Part shown: in pieces, positions 29,794 through 36,311 of the stretch
How positions within the stretch are numbered: position 1 is the stretch's first letter
How the letters are laid out: every line of letters begins with the position of its first letter
Origin: ZC4RG35 sp036375695
GTDB taxonomy: Bacteria > Actinomycetota > Acidimicrobiia > Spongiisociales > ZC4RG35
DNA length: 37,309 nt
Assembly: GCA_036375695.1 (NCBI GenBank)
Contig: DASVBU010000032.1
Location: 1-37,309 of the forward strand
Direction of reading: 5' to 3'
Made by a program: the position numbers and the translations under genes
The notes under the pieces: model-generated
Seen by the model: the letters and a program-made list of their open reading frames with translations, nothing else
What the model was told of the DNA's origin: nothing
Database searches by the model: none

Positions 29794-32289
29794 GTGCCGG
29801 AGAGGTCCGTAGACCGTTGGCTGGCCCAGGCCGCCCGCTCACCGTTTCCGGGTGGCAGGGTCGTGCTGCTCGCCATCCTCTTCGGCGTGACCCTCTGCGT
29901 CATCGGCGGTGCACTCGCCTGGCGGTCCTATTCGAATCGGGCCGAGCAGGCCGAGGAGCGGATCCTCACCGCCGCATCCGAGGCCGCCCAGGCCGCCGAG
30001 CAGTATTTCTCGGACAGGATCGCGGTTCTCGAGGCCATCACCCGGATGCCTGCCTTCGACTCGGAGGACCCCGCCATCCTCGGCCCCGTCCTCCAGGCCC
30101 TGACCGGCCAGGATCTCGGCTTCGGGGGAGGGGTCGGCTGGGCCGACGTATCCGGCGAGCTCAAGGTGTCGACTTCCCTCGACAACAGCCTGCTCCCGCT
30201 CGATTTGTCCGGCCGTGACTACGCCACCATCGTCCTCGAGACGCGGGAACCGCATGTCGGCGCGGCCCGGCAGAACAGTCAGGGCACGACGGTGATCCCG
30301 GTCGCCGTGCCCACCTTCGCCAACAACGGGGAGCTGACCGGGATGCTCATAGGGGGCATCCAGGCCGACGCCATCGCATCCGCAATCCCTGCTTTGGCCC
30401 CGGTGGCCATCGACCTCCGGGTGGTCGATCGCTCCGGTGAGCTGATCCTCGACAACGGCGCGCCGACGATGCTCGAGCCGCCGATCAACCACGACCTGCT
30501 GGCCCTGGAGACTCCCGCCGTCGTCAACGGCGATGGTCTGCGGGGAGACTCGGGGAGGATTGCCGCCGTCGATCGGGCCGAGTCGGCCGGCTGGGCGGTC
30601 GTTGCCGAGCAGAGCCGCGCCCTGGCTCTGCGTCAGGCGCGGACCAGGCTCATCGGGGAGCTCGCCGTGCTCGCTGCGTTCACACTGGTCACATTGGGAG
30701 CGGCGTTGTACGCGGCGCAGCGTCTCGACGACTCGCACCGGGAGATGATCCGGGGTGCCCGCGACCTGGGGGCGATGGAGGTGCTCAGCGAGCGGCTCTC
30801 CACCGCGACCGACACCCGTGCCGTAGCTGGGTCGGCCATCGAGGTCTTCAAGCAGGTGTTCAACGCCGGCGCAGTCGTCGTCGGACTGGTCAACCGGGAT
30901 CGAAGCGAGATGCGAGTCTTCGTCGACGGCGCCGGAGTCACCGAGTACACGGTCCCCATGGACGTGCCTTCGCTTCTCAGCGACGCGCTGGCCACCGACT
31001 CCATCCTGGTGATGGACGCCCAGACCGTGGTCGACGTGTACCCGGAGACCGAGGCTCTCGACGCCGAGGGGAGGTCTGGTGTGGTCGCAGGCCGATTCGT
31101 CGGCGCGGAGGCCGCAGGCGCACTCGGCATCTACCTCGAGGAGAGCTTCCCACCCGACGCCGCCGACCTGGAGTTGTTCGAGGCGATGGTGCCAATGCTC
31201 GGCGACCCGTTCGGTCGGGCACAGGTCGCCGAGAGGGAGCGTCACGCTTCGCATACCTTCCAGGACGCACTGTTGCCCCAGGACTCGCTGGGCATTCGCA
31301 TCCCACTGCAACGAGCGGTCCGATACCAGGCGGCGGTCGGCGACGTCGAGGTGGGGGGCGACTGGTACGACCTCTGGATGATCGACGACCACCGCGTCGG
31401 GATCGTGGTCGGCGATGTCGTGGGCCGTGGCGTGGTGGCGGCTGCGGCCATGGGTCAGCTGCGGAGCGCCGTGCGGGCCGCGGTCGGCGCGGCCATGGCA
31501 CCCACGGATGCCCTCGGATATGTCGACGCCCTCACCCGGCAGATCACCGGTTCTGCCGGCGCCACGGTGGTGCTGGGCGTCCTCGACATCCGCAACGGAT
31601 CGGTTCGGCTGGCGACCGCCGGTCATCTTCCGCCGATGGTGGCTGGGCGGGACGGGGTCAGGGTCCTCTGGGACATGACCGGGACGCCACTCGGCTTTTT
31701 CCCCTCCGGTCTCGGTCGACGTGGCATCGCGGTCAAACTCGAGCCCGAGGACACCCTGGTCCTCTATAGCGACGGTCTCATCGAACGGCGCGACGAGGTG
31801 ATCGACGAGGGTATCGCCCGCGCCGCCAAGGTCCTCGAAGAGCACAGGGACCTTCCCGTGGAGGCGCTGGCGGACACGCTGCTCGAGATGATGGCCATCC
31901 CCGACAACCCCGACGACGTGGCGCTCGTCTGCGTCCGGCCGGTGACCGACCCGCCCCGACACTTCACCGGTGTCGTTCCCGTGAGCGAGTTCGCCGACTT
32001 GCACCATTCGCTGGTGTCGTGGTTGGAGGTCACCGACCAACCGCACGCCGCCGAGACCGCGGATCGGATCGAGGAGACGGTGACGGCGCTGGTCGAGGTG
32101 GTGCCGCCGCCGGCAAGGGGCGAGGTGATGGTCGAGGTCGATCCGGACGGCCGACGGCTGTCCGTCGCAGTCGAGTACCGGAAGAGAGCGGACCTTCCGG
32201 GGGTTGGTCTCGACCGGCGCATCCTGCGGGCATGGGGCGGGGGCGAGGTCACCTCACGAGGCCCGCGGATCAGCTTCGTCGTGGGCTAG
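29794..32289 (+). CDS. Membrane sensor SpoIIE-type PP2C phosphatase with decayed GHKL tail
   Basis: An 831-residue sensor phosphatase. TM1 (about 23-43) and TM2 (about 287-308) flank an extracellular Cache-like sensor domain of about 240 residues. A GAF-like domain (about 320-480) is followed by a SpoIIE/PP2C domain (about 500-712) with metal-site motifs GGDWYDLW, GDVVGRGVVAAAAMGQLRSA and NPDDVALVCVRP. It should dephosphorylate a phospho-STAS antagonist in response to an external signal. The last 110 residues follow the GHKL anti-sigma layout, but the N-box reads EETVTALVEV (Asn replaced by Ala), so the tail should not bind ATP. The GTG has a -10 seven nucleotides upstream. Confidence 0.88.
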   Translation: MPERSVDRWLAQAARSPFPGGRVVLLAILFGVTLCVIGGALAWRSYSNRAEQAEERILTAASEAAQAAEQYFSDRIAVLEAITRMPAFDSEDPAILGPVLQALTGQDLGFGGGVGWADVSGELKVSTSLDNSLLPLDLSGRDYATIVLETREPHVGAARQNSQGTTVIPVAVPTFANNGELTGMLIGGIQADAIASAIPALAPVAIDLRVVDRSGELILDNGAPTMLEPPINHDLLALETPAVVNGDGLRGDSGRIAAVDRAESAGWAVVAEQSRALALRQARTRLIGELAVLAAFTLVTLGAALYAAQRLDDSHREMIRGARDLGAMEVLSERLSTATDTRAVAGSAIEVFKQVFNAGAVVVGLVNRDRSEMRVFVDGAGVTEYTVPMDVPSLLSDALATDSILVMDAQTVVDVYPETEALDAEGRSGVVAGRFVGAEAAGALGIYLEESFPPDAADLELFEAMVPMLGDPFGRAQVAERERHASHTFQDALLPQDSLGIRIPLQRAVRYQAAVGDVEVGGDWYDLWMIDDHRVGIVVGDVVGRGVVAAAAMGQLRSAVRAAVGAAMAPTDALGYVDALTRQITGSAGATVVLGVLDIRNGSVRLATAGHLPPMVAGRDGVRVLWDMTGTPLGFFPSGLGRRGIAVKLEPEDTLVLYSDGLIERRDEVIDEGIARAAKVLEEHRDLPVEALADTLLEMMAIPDNPDDVALVCVRPVTDPPRHFTGVVPVSEFADLHHSLVSWLEVTDQPHAAETADRIEETVTALVEVVPPPARGEVMVEVDPDGRRLSVAVEYRKRADLPGVGLDRRILRAWGGGEVTSRGPRISFVVG

Positions 32290-32290
32290 G

Positions 32291-33760
32291 TCACATCCTC
32301 CGGCCGGCCTCGCCCCGCAGGGCGACACGGGCGGCCGTCAAATGCCGACGCAAGCGCAACGCCGCGAACAACCCGGCCAGGGCGATGACCGCTCCCGTGG
32401 CCACCGTCGCGGCGAACCCGGCCTGAACCGCGTCGGCGGCCCCGGACGGCCCCGATCCCTCCGCCGAGCTGATCAGCTCCCGCACCAGCGCCAGATCGCC
32501 GAGCTGGATGGTCACCACGAGGAGCAGCACGGCTCCGCCTATGGCCGACCCGAAGGTGAAGCCCTGATTCCGCGCGAAGAGGTGCGCGGATACCACCCGT
32601 CCCACCTCGGCCGGCTCGGCGAAGGTGCGCAACAGTGTCAGGGCGGCATTGGTCACCATCCCTATGCCCATCCCCGATGTCAGGAACACGACGAACTCGA
32701 GGAGCAGGGGCGCGTCGAAGACGATCGCCAACCAGGACAGTGTCAGGGACGGGATGCCGATGGAGAAGCCGGTGAGGATGATCCGTGATTCCGAGATGCG
32801 ATCGGCCATGCGGCTGCACAGGATCGAGCCGAGCGTCCACCCGAAGGTGAGGGGGAGCACCGACCAGGCGGTGATCGCCGGCGTCTGTTCCAGGCCGGCC
32901 CGGACGTAGAGGGGGATGTAGGTGGACATGGCCATCGTGCCGGTGAGGAGTAGCGCCGGCGACATGGCCAGCCCCCGGTAGGGCTGCGGGGTGAGGTGCC
33001 AGAGCCTGACGATCGGATTGGGATGACGTCGTGCGTGCCGGACATAGAGCACCACGGCGACCGCGGTCAGGGCGAGCCACGCCAGCGAGACGACGGCGAG
33101 TGCCTCGACGGCGAGCAGGGTGGACACCACGATCACCGCGAGCAGGACGATGCCCACCACGTCGAACCGGCCCGTGCGCGTGCCGAAGGGCCCGGGCATC
33201 ACCTTCCACCCGGCGAACAAGGCGAGGATTCCCAGGGGCAGGTTGACGTAGAAGATCCAGTGCCAGGACAGGAAGGTGAGCATCACGGCGGCAATCGCCG
33301 GCCCGGCGACCGCCATCACGCCCCACACGCTGGAGTTGGCCGCGAAGGCGCGGCTGACCAGGTGGCTCGGATAGACGAGAGAGACCGCCGAGGTGCCCGT
33401 GGCGAGGATGAGACCGCCGCCGAGTCCCTGGAGGAGCCGGAGGCCGATCATCACCTCCATGCTCGGCGAGAAGGCGATCCCGAACCCGGCGGCGGTGAAG
33501 GCGATCACCGCGACCCGGAACATCCGGGAGAGACCCATCGAGTCGATGAAGCTCCCCGCGATCACCGTCGCCAGGGACGATGTGAGGAGATAGGACGTGA
33601 CGACCCAGGGGAGCAGGGCGACGTTCTCCAGATCGCTGGCGATGTCGGGGAGGGCGGCGGCCACACCGAGGGACTCGAAGGACGCCAGGGAGGCGGTGGA
33701 GAAGATGGCGAGGGTGGCGGGGAGGATCTCGCGGGAGAAGATGCTGCGGGGCTGGGACAT
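32291..33760 (-). CDS. MFS transporter (DHA2-like drug/proton antiporter)
   Basis: A 489-residue major-facilitator protein with about 14 membrane helices, the DHA2 (EmrB/QacA-like) size. The helix 1 region has FESLGVAAALPDIASDL and VTSYLLTSSLATVIAGSFID. Motif A is GSFIDSMGLSRMF-like, and the GLGGGLILATGTSAVSLVYP stretch follows it. It probably exports lipophilic compounds by proton antiport; the substrate cannot be told. The start MSQPRS at 33760 is chosen because TATCCT lies 8 nt upstream; the alternative ATG-type start at 33799 would place that hexamer inside the gene. It ends 1 bp from the convergent phosphatase gene. Confidence 0.88.
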   Translation of the reverse strand: MSQPRSIFSREILPATLAIFSTASLASFESLGVAAALPDIASDLENVALLPWVVTSYLLTSSLATVIAGSFIDSMGLSRMFRVAVIAFTAAGFGIAFSPSMEVMIGLRLLQGLGGGLILATGTSAVSLVYPSHLVSRAFAANSSVWGVMAVAGPAIAAVMLTFLSWHWIFYVNLPLGILALFAGWKVMPGPFGTRTGRFDVVGIVLLAVIVVSTLLAVEALAVVSLAWLALTAVAVVLYVRHARRHPNPIVRLWHLTPQPYRGLAMSPALLLTGTMAMSTYIPLYVRAGLEQTPAITAWSVLPLTFGWTLGSILCSRMADRISESRIILTGFSIGIPSLTLSWLAIVFDAPLLLEFVVFLTSGMGIGMVTNAALTLLRTFAEPAEVGRVVSAHLFARNQGFTFGSAIGGAVLLLVVTIQLGDLALVRELISSAEGSGPSGAADAVQAGFAATVATGAVIALAGLFAALRLRRHLTAARVALRGEAGRRM

Positions 33761-33768
33761 CGGCTCGC

Positions 33769-33774
33769 AGGATA
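33769..33774 (-). promoter_or_regulatory. Leaderless-type -10 (TATCCT) of the MFS gene
   Basis: TATCCT on the minus strand ends 8 nt before the ATG at 33760. Confidence 0.45.
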
Positions 33775-33796
33775 CGACCCGGCCCAAACACACCTG

Positions 33797-33869
33797 CACC
33801 GCCCGGGGGCGGGATCCGGGCGGTGCGGTGCGTGGATGCTCCCGGCCTAGGGGGGACTCGTCCGGGAGC
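33797..33869 (-). terminator. Two GC-rich hairpins downstream of the small membrane protein gene
   Basis: 33838-33869 has 8-bp arms GCTCCCGG / CCGGGAGC. 33797-33825 has perfect 10-bp arms CACCGCCCGG / CCGGGCGGTG. They lie between the stop of the 48-residue gene and the MFS promoter on the same strand. Neither has a U-tract, so termination is likely but unproven. Confidence 0.45.
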
Positions 33870-33878
33870 GTTGGAGGT

Positions 33879-34025
33879 TTAGGCGACCCGTCGTCTCGAC
33901 CAGCCCATCAATGCGCCGACCAGGAATAGGACGAGTGCGATTATCAACACCCAACGAAGCGCCTCAACGAAGAGACCGACTCCACCGAGTATCAGTGCCA
34001 GGATCAGCAGGACTGCGATCCACAT
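33879..34025 (-). CDS. 48-residue hydrophobic two-helix membrane protein
   Basis: A short gene with a clear AAAGGAG 6 nt before the ATG. The product starts MWIAVLLILALILGGVG, has a central EALRW, a second helix (VLIIALVLFLVGALMGW) and a basic end, SRRRVA. This is the layout of the small 'hydrophobic protein' / DUF5670-like stress proteins common in soil bacteria, two membrane helices separated by a Trp-containing turn. A near-perfect SigB/SigF promoter (GTTTTG-N14-GGGTAT) drives it. The family's function is unknown; co-regulation suggests a membrane stress role. Confidence 0.8.
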   Translation of the reverse strand: MWIAVLLILALILGGVGLFVEALRWVLIIALVLFLVGALMGWSRRRVA

Positions 34026-34053
34026 GGCGCTCCTTTCTGACTATGGAGTCGTC

Positions 34054-34079
34054 ATACCCCAGCCGCGCAAGGTCAAAAC
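34054..34079 (-). promoter_or_regulatory. SigB/SigF-type promoter of the 48-residue membrane protein
   Basis: On the minus strand GTTTTG (34079-34074) and GGGTAT (34059-34054) are separated by 14 nt, the best consensus match of the three such sites in the window. The transcript would begin near 34047, giving a leader of about 22 nt that carries AAAGGAG before the ATG at 34025. Confidence 0.65.
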
Positions 34080-34084
34080 CGCCT

Positions 34085-34170
34085 TGGCCCCGGAGCGGAG
34101 CGAGGGGGAAAGGGTCCGCCGGCCACGACACGATTCAGGCCCCCAGCGAAGCCAGGGGTAGGGGGTGGCA
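34085..34170. repeat. Dispersed copy of the 9.7-kb repeat family
   Basis: The block order matches an arm of the element at 9691-9976. A CCCCGGAGCGGAGCGAGGGGG hairpin-type block is followed by AAAGGGTC, then CCCCAGCGAAGCCAGGGG and TAGGGGGTGGCA. It fills most of the gap between the stress promoter and the decayed GHKL gene. A small hairpin, TCCGCA-GT-TGCGGA (34177-34190), follows directly at that gene's stop and may act as its terminator. Confidence 0.5.
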
Positions 34171-34191
34171 AACCCGTCCGCAGTTGCGGAG

Positions 34192-34530
34192 CTACGAGCC
34201 GAAAGCGAAGCCCGTCACGTGCCTCCCATCCCTGGACCCCTGCCAGTGTCGATCGGCGAGACGGTCGAGGGCGAGCCGGGTCACCTCGCTCGGCTGGGCC
34301 CCGGCGGCGAACACCACTTCGACACCATGGTCCTGGCTGGTGAGCGAAACCTGCACGTCGGAATCGGTGGCCGCACCGAGCAGATCCGTCGCTACTTGCT
34401 CGGTGAGCACCAGCAGGTCGGAGAACCGGTCCACGCTGAGACTCGATCGGGCGGCGCCCGAGGCGACCAGATCGCGGGTGAGGTTGGCCCAGGTGGGGCG
34501 TGGTGCGAGCGTCAGCATGAAGCCGTTCAC
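34192..34530 (-). CDS. Decayed GHKL (RsbW-like) protein, divergent from the STAS-sigma operon
   Basis: A 112-residue protein with the layout of RsbW-type domains: an N-terminal helix (PTWANLTRDLVASGAA), then the N-box helix and strands VQVSLTSQD and VEVVFAAG. The N-box reads LTEQVATDLL: Glu44 is kept but the Mg-binding Asn position is Thr48, and no G1 or G2 glycine loops follow. It is therefore unlikely to bind ATP but could still bind a sigma factor or STAS partner. The start is GTG 34530 (7 nt from a TATCAT -10) or ATG 34518. The family call is by pattern and neighbourhood only. Confidence 0.55.
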   Translation of the reverse strand: MNGFMLTLAPRPTWANLTRDLVASGAARSSLSVDRFSDLLVLTEQVATDLLGAATDSDVQVSLTSQDHGVEVVFAAGAQPSEVTRLALDRLADRHWQGSRDGRHVTGFAFGS

Positions 34531-34536
34531 CGAGTG

Positions 34537-34551
34537 GATGATAGGATCATC
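34537..34551. promoter_or_regulatory. Overlapping divergent -10 elements in a 15-bp dyad
   Basis: GATGAT-AGG-ATCATC is an inverted repeat. Within it TAGGAT (plus, 34542-34547) is 9 nt from the STAS ATG, and TATCAT (minus, 34543-34538) is 7 nt from the GTG of the decayed GHKL gene. The two -10 hexamers share two bases, so polymerase could occupy only one at a time, or a regulator could bind the dyad. Confidence 0.55.
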
Positions 34552-34556
34552 GATCC

Positions 34557-34895
34557 ATGGGCCTCCTACTCGACGTAACTCCTGCCAATGGTGGCGCCGA
34601 TCGCATCCTGTCCGTGAAGGGCGAGGTGGACATCGCCACCGTCGGTGAACTGGAGGAGAAGATCGCCGAGGTGGGCGACGCCAAGACCGGTCTGATCCTG
34701 GATCTCACCGCCACCGACTTCATGGACTCGAGCGGGCTGAGGCTTCTCGTCTCCACGCATGAGCGGCTCACGGCTGAGGGCGGGCGTTTCCGCCTGGCTG
34801 TGAGCCCCGGGCCGATCTCGAGGCTGCTGGAGGTGACGGGGCTGATGGCCCATCTGAACGTCCACGAGACGGTGGAGGAAGCGGCCTCGGCTTGA
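34557..34895 (+). CDS. STAS-domain anti-anti-sigma factor (RsbV/SpoIIAA-like)
   Basis: A 112-residue single-domain STAS protein. Strands LSVKGEVDIATV and LILDLTATDF lead to the phospho-acceptor loop FMDSSGLRLLV, with Ser58 at the SpoIIAA phosphoserine position. When unphosphorylated, such proteins bind the RsbW-type anti-sigma domain and free the sigma factor; SpoIIE phosphatases keep them active. It is the first gene of a three-gene operon. Its stop overlaps the next start (TTGA), and the third gene encodes the GHKL-sigma fusion. The substrate kinase may be the fused GHKL domain or the intact RsbW-like protein at 29338. Confidence 0.92.
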   Translation: MGLLLDVTPANGGADRILSVKGEVDIATVGELEEKIAEVGDAKTGLILDLTATDFMDSSGLRLLVSTHERLTAEGGRFRLAVSPGPISRLLEVTGLMAHLNVHETVEEAASA

Positions 34896-35212
34896 CCGGC
34901 GAGGCGGTGTCGATCCAGCTCGAACCGTCGCCCTCGTCGGTGGCGATGTCCCGTATCTTCGTCGCTGCGGTCCTGTCGGCGGCCGGCGTCGAGGAAACCA
35001 TTGTCGACGACGCCCGGGTCTTCATCTCCGACCTGGCCACGGCCCTGGTGTCCGAGGGCGCCGCGGTCCAGATCGAGGCTAGGTTCGGGAACGGCGAGGT
35101 CCGTGTCGAGGGCAACCTGCCGGGCTTGCTGCCGGAGGCGGGCTCCCTCCTGCTGGGGGACTCATTGGGCATGTCGGAAGGGCGCTGGATCCTCACGGTG
35201 CCGACCGGATGA
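34892..35212 (+). CDS. Decayed GHKL (RsbW-like) protein in the STAS-sigma operon
   Basis: A 106-residue protein whose first 75 residues follow the RsbW-type pattern closely: PSPSSVAMSRIFVAAVL, GVEETIVDDARVFISDLATAL, then VQIEARFGNGEVRVEG. The N-box ELATNA is DLATAL: Glu is Asp47 and the Mg-binding Asn is Ala51. No G1 or G2 loop is present. ATP binding is therefore improbable, while a sigma- or STAS-binding surface may remain. The TTG start overlaps the STAS stop; GTG 34907 is an alternative. The stop overlaps the start of the fusion gene (ATGA). A pseudo-anti-sigma decoy or adaptor is a reasonable guess. Confidence 0.7.
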   Translation: MTGEAVSIQLEPSPSSVAMSRIFVAAVLSAAGVEETIVDDARVFISDLATALVSEGAAVQIEARFGNGEVRVEGNLPGLLPEAGSLLLGDSLGMSEGRWILTVPTG

Positions 35213-36300
35213 AACAGACGCGTACCTTCGCACTCCGTCCCGGTACCGCCGCCAAGGTCAGGGCGTTCCTCGCCGAGGTGACTCGTCTCGACTCGATGCG
35301 ACGGGCCGAGGCGATGCTGCTCGTGTCCGAGCTGTTCGCCAATGCCATCGCTCACTCCGACGCCTCCAAGGTGGCCGTGTCCGTGGAGCCGAAGGAGAAC
35401 TCCGTTCGGGTCTCGGTGAGTCACGAGGCCCCCGAGCCCCTGGAGGAGCCCAGGTTCGGGTTGGGATTCCGAATCCTCGACTCGTTCGCCAAGGACTGGG
35501 GCCACGACTACGAGAAGGGGAACCTGACCGTCTGGTTCGAGCTGAGGACGCCCGGGGCGGTGACCCTGTCGCCGGCCTCGATGGACGAGTCCGAGCTATT
35601 GGAGAAGGTGGGTGAGGACCCGGCGTACGCCGAGGAGCTCGTGCGGCGTCACGAGACGCTTGCCACCACGATCGCCCGTCGGTATCGGGGCAAGGGCGTC
35701 TCCGAAGAGGACCTGGAGCAGGTGGCCATGATCGCGCTGATGAAGGCGATCCATCGCTTCGAGGCGGCTAAGGGGGAGCTTCGGTCGTTCGCCGCGGTCA
35801 CCATCTCGGGTGAGCTGAAACGGCAGTTGCGCGACCGTGGCTGGTCGGTGCGGGTGCCCCGCGGGCTGCAGGAGCTGGCCATGGCGGTGGCGCGGGCGAG
35901 CCAGGAGCTGGCGCAGGAGTCGGGTCGGGCACCGACTCTGGAGGAGATCGCCCAGGCGCTCGAGGTCACGGAGGAGGAGGTGGCCGAGGCGATGAGCGTC
36001 GGGCAGGGTTACCGGGCGGCGTCACTCGACGAGCCGGATCCCTCGACCGGGACGCCGATGGCGGACCTGATGGGCGAGGTCGACGACGACCTCTCGGTGG
36101 TTCTGGATCGCGCGGGTCTCAACGAGGCGCTGCAGTCGCTCCCCGAGCGGGATCGTCTCGTCGTGTACCTGAGGTTCTACGAGGACCTCACCCAGTCCGA
36201 GATCGCCGACCGGATCGGTGTGTCCCAGATGCACGTCTCCCGGATCCTGTCCCGGGCTCTCAGCGAGCTTGGAGACATACTGGAGTCAGACCAGTTCTGA
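35209..36300 (+). CDS. RsbW-like GHKL domain fused to a SigB/SigF-type sigma factor
   Basis: A 363-residue fusion in one uninterrupted frame. Residues 1-115 are an RsbW-like GHKL domain with an intact N-box, VSELFANAIAHS (Glu41, Asn45, His49), and a G2-like FGLGFRIL; the G1 Asp is replaced (VSHEAPEP). A 20-residue linker (TPGAVTLSPASMDESEL) leads to sigma region 2 (137-205), region 3 (215-285; APTLEEIAQALEVTEEEV) and region 4 (300-356; LTQSEIADRIGVSQMHVSRIL). The sigma part is the SigB/SigF group. Normally the kinase/anti-sigma and the sigma are separate proteins. Here the inhibitor-like domain is tethered to its target, with a STAS partner encoded two genes upstream. An internal ATG (35581, Met125) could yield free sigma. 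Confidence 0.9.
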   Translation: MKQTRTFALRPGTAAKVRAFLAEVTRLDSMRRAEAMLLVSELFANAIAHSDASKVAVSVEPKENSVRVSVSHEAPEPLEEPRFGLGFRILDSFAKDWGHDYEKGNLTVWFELRTPGAVTLSPASMDESELLEKVGEDPAYAEELVRRHETLATTIARRYRGKGVSEEDLEQVAMIALMKAIHRFEAAKGELRSFAAVTISGELKRQLRDRGWSVRVPRGLQELAMAVARASQELAQESGRAPTLEEIAQALEVTEEEVAEAMSVGQGYRAASLDEPDPSTGTPMADLMGEVDDDLSVVLDRAGLNEALQSLPERDRLVVYLRFYEDLTQSEIADRIGVSQMHVSRILSRALSELGDILESDQF

Positions 36301-36311
36301 GAGGCGCGGAG

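Noticed and set aside
29839..32046. 735-codon minus-strand frame opposite the SpoIIE phosphatase
   Set aside because: It is a shadow of a gene with clear domains. Its translation is low-complexity Arg/His/Asp/Gly with no motif.
33761..33799. Upstream start for the MFS transporter
   Set aside because: It would place the TATCCT -10 inside the gene and add 13 residues not typical of the family.
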